DNA of 64,000 nucleotides from Acidobacteriota bacterium. GTDB lineage: Bacteria; Acidobacteriota; Terriglobia; Terriglobales; Acidobacteriaceae. This document shows positions 9,101 to 18,535 of this stretch, one piece after another. Where the stretch lies: contig JAJXYY010000042.1 of NCBI GenBank assembly GCA_021780315.1, positions 620,001 through 684,000 on the forward strand, given 5' to 3'. The notes beneath the pieces are model-generated. The model saw only the letters and a program-made list of their open reading frames with translations, made no database searches and was not told the origin of the DNA. The translations under genes were made by a program, and so were the position numbers. Position 1 is the stretch's first letter; each line of letters begins with the position of its first letter.

Positions 9101-9684
9101 TTGCTGCCGTTGCCCGGCGAGACGCTGCCGCTACCATTCGTCGACGTGTTGCCCATCAGCGGCTCGTTGCGCGCCGCAGGTGCAAACTGGATCACCGACT
9201 GATACGATCGGCCGCGAGGCACATAGTCAATCACGTCCTGCGTCACGTTCGTCATCGTCGTCGTTGTCGTCACGTCGATCGCAGGCGACTCCGTGCTCAC
9301 ATCCACAACCGTCTTCTCCGCACCAACCGCCAGAGACAGATCCACGGACGGCAAACGGCCAACTTCCAGTACCAGGCCTTCCTGCTTCAGGGTCGAGAAA
9401 CCCTTCGAGGTCACCGTAATCACGTACGGCCCAGGAGGAAGGTTCGCAAAGCGGTAGTAGCCCTTGGCATCGGTCGTCGTTGATTTGCCGCCAACCAGAG
9501 AGGGGCTCTGCAGCGTCACATCTGCATGAGGCACCACAGCACCGGTCGCATCCTTAACCGTGCCCTGCAGACCAGCAGTCGTTTCTTGAGCATAAAGAAC
9601 AGGAGTAGTGGTACAGACATAATCGACAGCACCAAGCGTCAGTGCCAGCGTAAGGAGGGAAGTTCGCCACCTGTTAAAATTCAT
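6106..9684 (-). CDS. Oar-like TonB-dependent receptor with carboxypeptidase-regulatory domain
   Basis: A 1192-residue outer-membrane protein. Order: signal peptide (about 1-32, ending LYAQE), a CarboxypepD_reg/Cna-B-like beta-sandwich (about 35-120, TGLQGTVKDATGAVVPHADV), a plug region with the sequence EHGGSLGGVVNVIMQKGSPKFHG near residue 250, then a long 22-strand-like barrel ending with the aromatic GAKFTF. This is the Oar/adhesin-like TonB-dependent family greatly expanded in Acidobacteriota, probably taking up large glycans or peptides; no substrate can be named. It is transcribed away from the paralogue at 10656 and ends at a strong terminator. Confidence 0.9.
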   Translation of the reverse strand: MNFNRWRTSLLTLALTLGAVDYVCTTTPVLYAQETTAGLQGTVKDATGAVVPHADVTLQSPSLVGGKSTTTDAKGYYRFANLPPGPYVITVTSKGFSTLKQEGLVLEVGRLPSVDLSLAVGAEKTVVDVSTESPAIDVTTTTTMTNVTQDVIDYVPRGRSYQSVIQFAPAARNEPLMGNTSTNGSGSVSPGNGSNGNPYGYSIAGGSDSENSYLVEGQQTANLIGGYSHTNVPFDFIQEVQVKTSGVEAEHGGSLGGVVNVIMQKGSPKFHGSAFIQFENQAMDAGPSAFSHYDANSAPTPTSWGLADAAFQSYQPVKPNHSDVFPGFTFGGPLAMLLPRAFPALSSKWNDKLFFFVGFNPELTRYAEKLNYGPNGGIVPFSQNTNTYYTTARIDAQVTERVRVFASWLYQLQRQNGENLPQADSTNGGLNPVTGCFGSASTPCTGSFTSPTAYAHTLGYDAPNLTLNTGADITVTHSIVSTTRFGYYFENYHDFGYPQGGVIYQFQNNGVGATDASGKTLLPASLQQGPGSTNDAIDANFTHYNSNKAIQLDQDVAWYKSGWFGTHNFKFGYQLMRNSNYIFQGYNEPYVQVNVGQSAVYSPGSPTGNANCAALQAATQAANPNTPPANIGCEGQFGYVTVYDFGTGGKAISYDHGLFAQDSWTIGRGVTIDAGIRLDKEYLPGEGQGPGAPPKPIDFAWGDKIAPRIGAAWDVFRDGKMKVFGSYGVFYDIMKLNLAISSFGGQYWQNCVYGLNTSNLSSIVPAYDSNHRYCSGPDATNQANFAGGTQPAGLTFIENLNNRAFPTTCSTCSASQEGVAPGLKPYRQHESVFGVDYQIARNYAVEARYDRRRLDHVIEDSAIYNPQVGETFVVVNPGQGSNATYTGFCNFLYGSQNQGCASTNGKNPPNITIPAARSYDGLELRLNKAMSSHWAGLISYTYSHFRGNYTGLTSSDIADGGLGGRNSPNNSRSFDEPYFSYNAQGGSSSGLLPTDRPNTLKGYAYYEVGFLKKFTTDFGLFQTAYQGSPNTTYANVGLSFNAFPVDVFNRGVWADLTQDSNTGNITVGTPRTYRNPWYTQSDFNLNQAIKLSESKVISFSATFTNLLNQHVVTAVNEQADSGYFGNQYITPGGYNLTAGTAFYAAAESAYSVSNGLNSNNNLGSPETVNALYGKPLSYQLPRTIRLGAKFTF

Positions 9685-10655
9685 ACAAAACTCAATGCAC
9701 TTTCATGGCCATACGGCAGACGAAAACGAAGTTTGTCATCATGCAGAATATAAAGGCTTTACATCGAATTGCCCCGTTCGCATTGAACGATAAACGAACG
9801 CGCCCTATGGAGTCATGAAGCCCGCTTTTCAACCAAGACAAGTTTATTTTCAATCCTCAGGCCGAATCGCCTCAAACACCTAAAGACTGAATAAGTCGCC
9901 TCAACAAATCCATTTTCCCGTTTTTTCACAATATCAACCAACTTTCAGCCTCCTGTAACTCCCTCACCCCACCCACCACCACACAAACTTACCTACAGAC
10001 ACACCTGAACAAAATTCCGTAACTATAGATCATGAAAAATATGTAAATTTGTATACACAGCCCGCACAGCACACCACCCAGCTCTCCGACACTGCCCTCG
10101 CCGCACCGCAGCAACCCCAAACAATCCTTCCCGCCCATCCCAGCCCGACCACGGCTCCGCCTCGCCGCGCTCACAAGAACCCCAAGGGCAGCAGCCTCCC
10201 TCCCACCAGGTTGGCAACAAATGCTCCTACAGGCTTGACCAGATGTTCTATTCATTCCATCGTGACAAACTTCAGTTTTTCTAGCTGTGTCAATAATTGG
10301 AGCCTAAAAGCCCCCAACTCGCCTTAAGCAAGGCAGTTTTAGTAGCCCACACAACCTTTTCCTTCATACGGATAGACATCGAAAAGTATTGTTTTCTGAA
10401 TTTCCGTCCCCGACTCGGCGTCACCTCAGGCGTTCCCAGCTCTCCACCTTCCGCCCAAAGTCCATCCACGAGGTCCCCCCCCTACAACCGCGCCCTGCTG
10501 CCTCCAATGCGTGCAATTGACTTTGGTATAAAAATTGCAACACAAAACGCTAAAGACATATCAGGAGCTTGTGCACAGAATTCGGGATGCCATCCCCTCT
10601 TCTGAGCATCCAGTTATTCCACCTAAAAACAACGCCCTTTGGAGCTTTGTAATTT
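9685..10655. other. 971-bp intergenic region between divergent receptors
   Basis: No convincing gene on either strand. The ends (about 9750-10060 and 10260-10600) are clearly richer in A and T than the surroundings, while the middle (10060-10230) is GC-rich. It must hold the promoters of both divergent receptors; an extended -10 is marked separately. A short hairpin, GCCTT-AAGC-AAGGC followed by AGTTTT (10321-10340), is a weak terminator candidate that might end a small RNA. Short open frames here have no Shine-Dalgarno site or family resemblance. Confidence 0.6.
10524..10532 (+). promoter_or_regulatory. Possible extended -10 promoter of the plus-strand receptor
   Basis: TGGTATAAA reads as an extended -10 (TG-n-TATAAA) in an AT-rich stretch about 125 bases before the ATG at 10656. 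There is no matching -35 at standard spacing; the nearby TTGACT (10517) is too close to serve as one. Confidence 0.35.
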
Positions 10656-13600
10656 ATGACAATGACTCAGCAACACCTCCATGGAAAGACGGCGCGTCCG
10701 TTCTTTCTCCGTATGCTGGCTCTCGGACTGTTCCTTGTGTTCCTCTGCGGAGCGCCGTTTGCCCGAGCCGTCGAGACCAGTGCCCGCATCAAGGGCACCG
10801 TCACTGACCCCACTGGCGCCGTCATACCAAATGCGACCGTAACCGCGACCAACGAAGCAACAGGCGTCGTCTACACCACGGTCAGCCAACCCAACGGAGA
10901 TTACCAATTCCTCCAGCTCCCTGTAGGCGTGTACGACCTCAGCACCAACGTCTCCGGTTTCAAGAGCTACACCGCCACGGGTATCACGCTGGTACTCGAC
11001 CAGCAGTACGTCGCACCCATCAAACTCAGCATCGGCAGCTCATCCGAAAAGGTTGAGATCGCCGCCAATGCCGTCCAGGTCGATACCACCAACATGCAGC
11101 TCAGCAACATCGTAGACGCTGCCCAGATCGTGGCCTACCCCCTCATCGGACGCGCCTTCACTCAGCTCGAGCAGATCCTACCCGGTGTCCAGTCCGCGGA
11201 CGACCGCTTCGGCTCCAACTACTCCGTCAACGGTGCCCAGAGCCAGCAGTCCAGCTACCTCATCAACGGCGCAGACACCAACGACTTCGCACTCAACACC
11301 ATCGGCATCCAGCCCAACCTCGACGGTCTCGATCAGTTCAACGTCATCACCAGCTCCCTCAACGCAGAATACTCGCGTAACTCAGGAGCCATCGTCAGCA
11401 CCGTCGTCAAGTCCGGTACCAACCAGTTCCACGGCGATGCCTTTGAGTTCTACCGCGACACCTTCCTCAACACCGCCAACTTCTTCCAGTACAGCAGCAC
11501 CAAGGGCAAGCTGGTTCCTATCTTCCACCAGAACCTCTTCGGTGGTACCCTCGGAGGTCCAATCCTCAAGGACAAGCTCTTCTTCTTCGCCGGCTATCAG
11601 GGCGAACGTGCTCGCACCCCGGAAGCAGGTGGTAATACCATCGTCCCCACCGTTGCCCAGCGTGGCGGAGACTTCACCGGTACCACCTTCAAATCAAACG
11701 TCATCCCCGGTACCATCAACATCCCGAACTGCACCTCCGGCGTTGACACGTTCAAATCCTGCTTTGCCAGGATCGGAACCCTCCCCACCAGCGCCTTCAA
11801 CCCCATCTCTGCCGCGCTGCTCACGAAGTACATCCCGACCCCCAACTCCGGCACCAACCGCTACGTCTTCAACCCCATCACCAAGCTCATTCAGGATCAG
11901 GTCATGGGCCGTGTCGACTACAGCCTCCACAGTGCCAACCAGTTCTACTTCCTGGGCATCTACCAGCACTTCCCAACCGTACGTACCCTACCCTTCACCG
12001 GCTCCACCCTGCCAGGCTTCGGCGATCAGAATACTAGCGAAATCCGCCAGTTCACCGCCTCCTATACCCGGCAGATCAACCCCACCACCCTCAATGAGTT
12101 CCTGCTCCACTACACTCGCTTCAACCTTGGTTCTGTGACACCCCAGCAGGTCGTCGCCCCCTCCACCTTCGGCTTCGCCATCACCCCGCAGAACCCCGCC
12201 GGAGCCAGCCTTCCACACATCGCCGTTGCCGGTGCGTTCACCCTCGGCTTCAGCAACAACGGCCCTCAGCCCCGTGTCGACCAGAACTACCAGGCCGACG
12301 ACAACTTCTCCAAGGTCCTCGGACACCACTCCATGAAGTTCGGCTACGACGGCCGTCGCTTCAATGTGGATAACGAGTTCTCCAACAGCGATAACGGCAG
12401 CTTCGGCTTCTCCCCGTCCAACCCCAACAGCTCTGGCAGCGCCGTGCTCGACTTCCTCCTCGGTAACGTCAGCACCTACGCTCAGGGAGCAGGCGGACGC
12501 ATCAGCGCCCAGGCCTACGAAAACTACTTCTACGCCCAGGACACCTGGAAAGCCCTCAGCAACCTGACCATCAACTACGGCCTCGGCTACCAGTTGGATC
12601 AGGCCATCCACAACAACCAGTACAACAAGGTTGGAGTCAACTGCTTCATCCCCGGCCAGCAGTCCAAGGTCTTCCCGACTGCGCCCCTCAGCCTCAACTT
12701 CCCTGGCGATCCCGGTTGTAACAACGCCCAGGGTGCCACCACCCCCTACAAGAGCTTCGGTCCCCGCATCGGATTTGCCTACGCACCCGATCTCGGCATC
12801 CTCTCCGGTGGCAACTCCGGTAAGCTCTCCATCCGTGCCGGCTTCGGTATCTACTACAACCGTACCGAAGAAGAGACCTCGCTCCAGAACCTCGGCGATG
12901 CTCCCTTCGGTGTCAACTCCTCCGGCGTCGCCGACTACGTAGCCGGTGGCCGTCCTGCATTTGCCAACCCTTATCAGGACATCAAGACTGGCCAGACCTA
13001 TACCAACAAGTTCCCAGCTTCTTTCCCGAAGCCCGGCGATCCCGTCAACTTCGAGCAGTTCGGTGCGCTCTACATCAGCCAGTACAACCCTGGCTTCCGC
13101 GCACCCTACGCTGAGAACTTCAACCTCACCATCGAACGCGAGTTGCCCAGCAACATCGTAGCCACCGTCTCCTACGTCGGCGCTCTGGGTCGTCACAACC
13201 AGATCACCGTCGAAGGCAACCCCATCACCCAGGCTGGTCACAACGCCTGCCTCGCAGACCCCGTCTGCTCCGGCACCAACCTCGACAGCCAGCCCACCCT
13301 CTACCCCTCACATACCCTCTATCCTCAGGCGATCGATCCTGCCACGGGACAGACCCACTTCCACGGCATCGGTCTCATCACCACCGAGGGTACCTCCAAC
13401 TACAACGCTCTCGAAATCAGCGCCAAAAAGGGTCAAACCCACGGCCTGGTCTTCCAGATCAGCTACACCCTCTCCCACTCCCTCGACGACTCCTCCAGCT
13501 ACGAAGGTGCAGGCTTCGGCGGTGCCAACCGTGGTTACAACCAGTACAACAAAGCACTCAACTACGGCAACTCCAACTTCGATGCCCGGCACCGCCTCGT

Positions 13601-14153
13601 CATCGCTCCTATCTACACCGTTCCATTCAGTGCTTCGGGCGGTCCCCTCTCTCTCCGTAACCTCCTCGGAGCCGGCTGGCAGGTCAGCGCCATCAGCACC
13701 TTCGCCAGCGGCTTCCCCTTCGACGTCTCCTACGGCGGCGGCGTCTCCTACTCCCTCTACTGCGGTGCAAACGACTCTTACTACGCTTGCCCCGACATCC
13801 CCAACCAGATCGCGCCGCTCAAGCGCCTCAACCCCCGTGCAGGTGGTGCAGCTGGTGGCGGAACCTACTTCGACCCCGCCAGCTTCGTGGATGAGACCCT
13901 TGGTTCGTTCGGCAACATCGGACGTAACAAATTCAAGGGCCCGGGAATCCTCAACACCGACGCCACCATCTCCAAGGACATCCGTTTCTCCTCCGAGTCC
14001 AGCCGCTACGCGCAGCTTCGTCTCGAGGCGTACAACATGTTCAACCACACCCAGTTCAACCAGCCCGACAGCAACTTCCTCGGCAACTTCGGCAACATCA
14101 CCGCCGCTGCCGCTGGTCGTCAAATCCAGCTCGTTGGCAAAATCTACTTCTAA
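10656..14153 (+). CDS. Oar-like TonB-dependent receptor with carboxypeptidase-regulatory domain
   Basis: An 1165-residue paralogue of the receptor at 6106. Signal peptide about 1-39 (FARAVE cleavage region), CarboxypepD_reg domain about 42-130 (ARIKGTVTDPTGAVIPNATV), plug region with NSGAIVSTVVKSGTNQFHG near residue 250, then the barrel ending VGKIYF. The plug motif and the GGTLGGPILKDKLFFFAGYQ stretch are hallmarks of acidobacterial Oar-like proteins. It is likely an outer-membrane importer or binding protein for a polymeric substrate, needing TonB/ExbBD from elsewhere. It has its own terminator at 14176, so it appears to be a single-gene unit. Confidence 0.9.
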   Translation: MTMTQQHLHGKTARPFFLRMLALGLFLVFLCGAPFARAVETSARIKGTVTDPTGAVIPNATVTATNEATGVVYTTVSQPNGDYQFLQLPVGVYDLSTNVSGFKSYTATGITLVLDQQYVAPIKLSIGSSSEKVEIAANAVQVDTTNMQLSNIVDAAQIVAYPLIGRAFTQLEQILPGVQSADDRFGSNYSVNGAQSQQSSYLINGADTNDFALNTIGIQPNLDGLDQFNVITSSLNAEYSRNSGAIVSTVVKSGTNQFHGDAFEFYRDTFLNTANFFQYSSTKGKLVPIFHQNLFGGTLGGPILKDKLFFFAGYQGERARTPEAGGNTIVPTVAQRGGDFTGTTFKSNVIPGTINIPNCTSGVDTFKSCFARIGTLPTSAFNPISAALLTKYIPTPNSGTNRYVFNPITKLIQDQVMGRVDYSLHSANQFYFLGIYQHFPTVRTLPFTGSTLPGFGDQNTSEIRQFTASYTRQINPTTLNEFLLHYTRFNLGSVTPQQVVAPSTFGFAITPQNPAGASLPHIAVAGAFTLGFSNNGPQPRVDQNYQADDNFSKVLGHHSMKFGYDGRRFNVDNEFSNSDNGSFGFSPSNPNSSGSAVLDFLLGNVSTYAQGAGGRISAQAYENYFYAQDTWKALSNLTINYGLGYQLDQAIHNNQYNKVGVNCFIPGQQSKVFPTAPLSLNFPGDPGCNNAQGATTPYKSFGPRIGFAYAPDLGILSGGNSGKLSIRAGFGIYYNRTEEETSLQNLGDAPFGVNSSGVADYVAGGRPAFANPYQDIKTGQTYTNKFPASFPKPGDPVNFEQFGALYISQYNPGFRAPYAENFNLTIERELPSNIVATVSYVGALGRHNQITVEGNPITQAGHNACLADPVCSGTNLDSQPTLYPSHTLYPQAIDPATGQTHFHGIGLITTEGTSNYNALEISAKKGQTHGLVFQISYTLSHSLDDSSSYEGAGFGGANRGYNQYNKALNYGNSNFDARHRLVIAPIYTVPFSASGGPLSLRNLLGAGWQVSAISTFASGFPFDVSYGGGVSYSLYCGANDSYYACPDIPNQIAPLKRLNPRAGGAAGGGTYFDPASFVDETLGSFGNIGRNKFKGPGILNTDATISKDIRFSSESSRYAQLRLEAYNMFNHTQFNQPDSNFLGNFGNITAAAAGRQIQLVGKIYF

Positions 14154-14175
14154 CCCAAACACCTGCTTCACTCCA

Positions 14176-14198
14176 GGGGCGCCCATCACGGGCGCCCC
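14176..14198 (+). terminator. Intrinsic terminator after the plus-strand Oar-like receptor
   Basis: A 9-bp perfect GC stem (GGGGCGCCC / GGGCGCCCC) with a 5-base loop, followed by TTCTTCTT. It lies 22 bases after the stop codon and isolates gyrA from the receptor. Confidence 0.88.
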
Positions 14199-14257
14199 TT
14201 CTTCTTGGCACCACCAGCCGTACCTCCCCACCCCCGCCAAATCCACCCCGGAACCTC

Positions 14258-14263
14258 TATAAT
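14258..14263 (+). promoter_or_regulatory. -10 box of gyrA, implying a very short leader
   Basis: A consensus TATAAT ends only 13 bases before the gyrA ATG at 14277. A start site about 7 bases downstream would leave a leader of roughly 7 bases, too short for a normal Shine-Dalgarno site. No good -35 is visible. Confidence 0.5.
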
Positions 14264-14276
14264 GGTCAGATAAACC

Positions 14277-17183
14277 ATGGCTGACGATCTCTTTCCAGAA
14301 GACCCCAAAAACCCTGAATCACCCTCCCCGCAAGACGCCGGTTCCAACGCTCCTCCCCCGGCTGGCACCCCGCCCGAAGGTGGCTCCAACGTCCAGGGCC
14401 GCGGCGCCGCTTTCATGCTCTCCATCAATATCGAAGAGGAGATGCGTCGCTCCTACCTCGACTACTCCATGTCCGTCATCATCGGCCGCGCCCTGCCCGA
14501 TGTCCGCGACGGCCTCAAGCCCGTACATCGCCGCATCCTCTACGGCATGCAGGAGATGGGCCTCCAGTTCAACAAGAAATACACCAAGTCCGCCAAGGTC
14601 GTCGGACACGTCATGGGCAACTACCACCCCCACGGCGACTCCGCCATCTACGACACCATGGTCCGGCTCGCCCAGCCCTTCTCCCTCCGTTACCCCATGG
14701 TCGACGGACAGGGCAACTTCGGCTCCGTCGACGGCGACCCACCCGCCGCCATGCGTTACACCGAGTCCCGCCTCACCCGCATCGCCGGCGAGATGCTATC
14801 CGACATCGACTCCGACACCGTAGACTTCGTCCCCAACTACGACGAGTCCACCGTCGAGCCCTCCGTCCTCCCCGCCCGCATCCCCAATCTCATCGTCAAC
14901 GGCAGCTCCGGTATCGCCGTCGGCATGGCCACCAACATCCCCCCCCACAACCTCACCGAGGTGGTCAACGCCGCCATCGCCCTCCTCTCCAAGTCCCCCC
15001 AGGACACCACCTCCGACCTCGACCTCTGCCTCCAGCACGTCCTCGGTCCCGACTTCCCCACCGGTGGCTTCCTCTTCGGACGCACCAACATCCCCCAGGC
15101 CTACCGCACCGGCCGCGGACGATTCATGATGCGCGCCAAGTGCGCCATCGAAAACATCTCCGGCGGTCGCCAGGCCATCATCGTCACCGAGATCCCCTAC
15201 CAGGTCAACAAAGCCAAGCTCATCGAGCGCATCGCCGAACTCGTCAACGAGGGTGTCATCACCGACATCGCCCGCGACGAATTCCGTGACGAGTCCGACC
15301 GCGACGGCATGCGTATCGTCATCGGCCTCAAGCGCGGCGCCGAGCATCAGATCGTCCTCAACCAGCTCCACAAACACACCCAGATGCAGGAGTCCTTCTC
15401 CATGATCTTCCTGGCCGTACACAACGGCCAGCCCAAGGAGCTCCCGCTCGACCACGCCATCCGCGCCTTCCTCGATCACCGCATCGAGGTCGTTCGCCGC
15501 CGCACCGCCTTCCTCCTCAACAAGGCCCGCGACCGCGAACACATCCTCCTCGGATACCAGATCGCCCTCGACCACCTCGACCAGGTCATCCGCATCATCC
15601 GCCAGTCCGGCTCCCGTCCCGAGGCCCGCGAGCGCCTCTACCAGTACTTCTCCGGAAAAACCATCAACCTCCGTGGTACCGAACTCGCCGGCGTCAACCT
15701 CGACCCCGCCAAATACGGCGTCGACATGACCTTCTCCACCACCGGCATCCTCATCCTCTCCCTCAAGCAGATCGACGCCATCCTCGAACTGCAGCTCTAC
15801 CGCCTCACCCAGCTCTCCATCGACGAGCTCCTCAAAGAACTCGCCGAAGTCCGCGACAACATCGCCGAGTTCGAGTCCATCCTCGCCTCCGAGAAAAAAC
15901 TCCGCAAAGTCATCATCAAAGAGCTCGAAGAGATCCGCGACAAGTACGGCGACCCACGCCGCACCCAGATCCTCGACGAAGCCGCCGACCTCCAGCTCGA
16001 AGACCTCATCGCCGACGAGCAGGTCGCCGTCACCGTCTCCAACACCGGCTACCTCAAGCGCACCCCCATCTCCATCTACCGCCAGCAGCGCCGCGGTGGA
16101 ACCGGCCGCCTCGGCATGAAGACCCGCGACGAAGACTTCGTCGCCCAGCTCATCATCGACTCCACCCACGCCTATCTCCTCTGCTTCACCAACACCGGCC
16201 GCGTCTACTGGCTCAAGGTCTACGAAATCCCCGACATCTCCGCCGCCGGCAAAGGCAAGGCCATGGCCTCGCTCATCGACCTCCAGCCCGGAGAAAAAGT
16301 CGTCACCATCCTCCCCGTCCGCAACCTCGAAGAAGACAACAAGTACGTCCTCTTCGCCACCCGCAACGGCACCGTCAAAAAGACCGCCCTCAAGGACTTC
16401 TCCAACGTCATGGCCCGCGGCATCATCGCCATCGGCATCGACAAGGACGACGAACTCATCACCGCCCGCGTCACCGACGGACACCAGATCATCTTCCTCG
16501 CCACCCACGACGGCATGGCCATCCGCTTCAACGAGCAGGACCTCCGCCCCATGGGTCGCCCCGCCTACGGCAACAAGGGCATCACCCTCAAAAAGGGTGA
16601 CTACGTCGTCGGAGCAGCCGTCACCCCCTCCGCCGAAGCCCGCAACAAACAGCGCCTCGAACGCGCCGCCGCCGCCGGCCTCACCAGCGACGTCGAAAAA
16701 GTCATCGGCGAAGCCACCGACAGCACCGCCGCCCAGCCCATGCAGCTAGCCGAACCCGGTGAACTAGCCGCCCCCGCCGTCTCCAGCGAGGTCGCCGCCA
16801 AGCTCGCCAAGCTCGACGAGAAACTCGGCCTCACCCCCTGCCTCATCCTCTCCGTCACCGAAAACGGCTACGGCAAACGCACCGACGTCGACCAGTACCG
16901 CCTCCAGACCCGCGGCGGCAAAGGCGTCATCAACGTCAAAACCGCCGCCAAAAACGGCAAAGTCAGCGGCATCAACCTGGTCGACGAGACCTCCGAACTC
17001 ATGGTCATCTCCCAGTTCGGCAAGATCATCCGCATCGACACCAAGTCCATCCGCGCCGCCGGCCGCAGCACCCAGGGCGTCAAACTCCTGGACCTCGAAC
17101 CCCAGGACAAAGTAGCCGCAGCAGTAGTCATCCCCCCAGAAGAAGCCAAAATCCAACCCGAAGAAGGAACATTACTCCAATAG
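14277..17183 (+). CDS. gyrA: DNA gyrase subunit A
   Basis: A 968-residue type IIA topoisomerase subunit that breaks and rejoins DNA, working with GyrB to add negative supercoils. The catalytic Tyr is Tyr161 in AMRYTE. The quinolone region reads [10 protein letters not shown] with Ser122 and Asp126, equivalent to E. coli Ser83 and Asp87 and unmutated. The GyrA box QRRGGTG lies at 604-610, which marks gyrase rather than topoisomerase IV. It is longer than E. coli GyrA (875) because of a Pro-rich N-terminal extension of about 45 residues and a 65-70-residue insertion at about 783-851 in the C-terminal pinwheel. gyrB is not adjacent. Confidence 0.97.
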   Translation: MADDLFPEDPKNPESPSPQDAGSNAPPPAGTPPEGGSNVQGRGAAFMLSINIEEEMRRSYLDYSMSVIIGRALPDVRDGLKPVHRRILYGMQEMGLQFNKKYTKSAKVVGHVMGNYHPHGDSAIYDTMVRLAQPFSLRYPMVDGQGNFGSVDGDPPAAMRYTESRLTRIAGEMLSDIDSDTVDFVPNYDESTVEPSVLPARIPNLIVNGSSGIAVGMATNIPPHNLTEVVNAAIALLSKSPQDTTSDLDLCLQHVLGPDFPTGGFLFGRTNIPQAYRTGRGRFMMRAKCAIENISGGRQAIIVTEIPYQVNKAKLIERIAELVNEGVITDIARDEFRDESDRDGMRIVIGLKRGAEHQIVLNQLHKHTQMQESFSMIFLAVHNGQPKELPLDHAIRAFLDHRIEVVRRRTAFLLNKARDREHILLGYQIALDHLDQVIRIIRQSGSRPEARERLYQYFSGKTINLRGTELAGVNLDPAKYGVDMTFSTTGILILSLKQIDAILELQLYRLTQLSIDELLKELAEVRDNIAEFESILASEKKLRKVIIKELEEIRDKYGDPRRTQILDEAADLQLEDLIADEQVAVTVSNTGYLKRTPISIYRQQRRGGTGRLGMKTRDEDFVAQLIIDSTHAYLLCFTNTGRVYWLKVYEIPDISAAGKGKAMASLIDLQPGEKVVTILPVRNLEEDNKYVLFATRNGTVKKTALKDFSNVMARGIIAIGIDKDDELITARVTDGHQIIFLATHDGMAIRFNEQDLRPMGRPAYGNKGITLKKGDYVVGAAVTPSAEARNKQRLERAAAAGLTSDVEKVIGEATDSTAAQPMQLAEPGELAAPAVSSEVAAKLAKLDEKLGLTPCLILSVTENGYGKRTDVDQYRLQTRGGKGVINVKTAAKNGKVSGINLVDETSELMVISQFGKIIRIDTKSIRAAGRSTQGVKLLDLEPQDKVAAAVVIPPEEAKIQPEEGTLLQ

Positions 17184-17233
17184 TTGGATAAGGTAACCAT
17201 CCCCCGACAGCACCACAAAGGGTCTCGCTTACG

Positions 17234-17253
17234 GGCACGGCTTCGGCCGTGCC
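17234..17253 (+). other. UUCG-tetraloop hairpin downstream of gyrA
   Basis: An 8-bp perfect stem (GGCACGGC / GCCGTGCC) closed by C-UUCG-G, an exceptionally stable RNA tetraloop. It is not followed by a T run, so it is not a terminator by itself. It lies 19 bases upstream of the real terminator and may protect the gyrA 3' end. Confidence 0.65.
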
Positions 17254-17271
17254 ACAAAACCACAATAAATA

Positions 17272-17305
17272 GAAAGAGGCTCGGACTTTAGTCCGAGCCT
17301 CTTTC
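17272..17305 (+). terminator. Intrinsic terminator of gyrA
   Basis: A 15-bp perfect stem (GAAAGAGGCTCGGAC / GTCCGAGCCTCTTTC) with loop TTTA. T-rich sequence follows on both strands, so it may also stop readthrough from the restriction cassette on the minus strand. Confidence 0.88.
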
Positions 17306-17434
17306 TTCATCAACACCACAAAATCGGACATCTAGCCTTTCAACGTGCCAGCCCTTCAAATAGGCAGCCGAAAACCATACAAAATCGACGCTTCGTTTTG
17401 GTTGAATCGTCAGTTCCATATATAAGATCTGGAC

Positions 17435-18535
17435 TTACTTCCCTTCATGTGCGGGACTAATTTTGAAATCTATTAGCCACTTAAGCTTGGTTCTGTCCCC
17501 CTTGAGGTATGAGTCCAAAGTAGTCGCAAGTTCCGCAACGCGAGCGATCGGAATCACGTAGTCAAAGACATTCGCCAATACGCGCAAGGTTTCACCAGTC
17601 CATGGACCGTCTATGACGAGAACCGCTAACAGATCCGCGTTCTTGCCTTTCCAGTTGATAGCAGAAAACATTTTATCCTTCGCGTAGAGCGAAGCGTGTC
17701 GAGCAGATGATTTTCTTACTTCGATGAACGCGAGTGGTTTATCTGCCGATGGAAGGACGAAGTCTGCTCGGAAATCGTAGACAACTCCTTTCAAGGATGC
17801 ATATTCCTCCTCGCGCTGGAAAGTCAAACCCTGATCATGAAGAGCGCGATCTACGATCGATTCAAAGAGCACGCGACCAATAAGGTCCCTTACTATTCCT
17901 TCAAGTGTGGACTCAAGTCTCTGTAGAATTTCTCCTTTGTTCACGGCTTTAGGGTCGACACGGTCGTGAAGAAGTTTCGAGAGCCTCGCAGACGCAGGTT
18001 TAGAAATAGAGTTATCAGATATTGAGCCTACCTGAGCTTTTAGTGCAGCCTTGCTGAATATTCCGCTCAGGTGTTGAAAAAGCGGAAGTAGATGTGGGTT
18101 CTTATTGATAAAAGCTGGAGTGAAAGAGGAAAAATTGTGAGTTTCACGTTCAATTACGTTCAGAAACTCTGCGCCTGCATTTCGGATATCTCTGTAAACT
18201 CCCGCTGCAATGGCAGTTTCAAGATCGAATGGGATCGCGTGACGACGCTTCCATTCCTCAAGAGCAGCATCTGAAGTCATCTCGTCGCGTACCCCCAGCC
18301 CAGCTAGAAGTATCGTGCGTGTTCTTTCATCAGCCAGATCATGTGAAGAAACATTTGTCAGGCCACTAGTTGCTCTCACTAGTTTCAAATAGCTCTCAAT
18401 CGCTTTTCGAATTTCTAGATCCGCGATTTTATAGAGCGTTGACTGAGCCTGAGTTGGCGAATTTGCCGAACCTCCGTCTACGTCGGAGTTCAAAGTGGGT
18501 TTAGGACCATCTGTAATCAGTTTATTTAACTCCAT
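17435..18535 (-). CDS. Putative type II restriction endonuclease (PD-(D/E)xK-like)
   Basis: A 366-residue protein that I recognise only by context and motif. The C-terminal third has a nuclease-like core: Asp258 in YDFRADFV, about 14 residues to Glu272 in AFIEVRKS, with Arg274/Lys275 where the family usually has the x-Lys. The N-terminal two thirds is helical and could hold the specificity domain. The gene starts 14 bases inside the end of the methyltransferase gene, the typical layout of a type II restriction-modification pair. Codon use and GC are clearly lower than in the flanks, indicating transfer. Alternatively it could be a DNA-binding accessory protein. Confidence 0.6.
   Translation of the reverse strand: MELNKLITDGPKPTLNSDVDGGSANSPTQAQSTLYKIADLEIRKAIESYLKLVRATSGLTNVSSHDLADERTRTILLAGLGVRDEMTSDAALEEWKRRHAIPFDLETAIAAGVYRDIRNAGAEFLNVIERETHNFSSFTPAFINKNPHLLPLFQHLSGIFSKAALKAQVGSISDNSISKPASARLSKLLHDRVDPKAVNKGEILQRLESTLEGIVRDLIGRVLFESIVDRALHDQGLTFQREEEYASLKGVVYDFRADFVLPSADKPLAFIEVRKSSARHASLYAKDKMFSAINWKGKNADLLAVLVIDGPWTGETLRVLANVFDYVIPIARVAELATTLDSYLKGDRTKLKWLIDFKISPAHEGK

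Noticed and set aside
14796..16508. A 570-codon minus-strand frame opposite gyrA
   Set aside because: Translation is almost only Gly, Glu, Asp and Val, the usual mirror of GC-rich coding DNA; gyrA is certain.
17234..17253. UUCG hairpin as the gyrA terminator
   Set aside because: It has no T-run downstream. The 15-bp stem at 17272-17305 is the better terminator.
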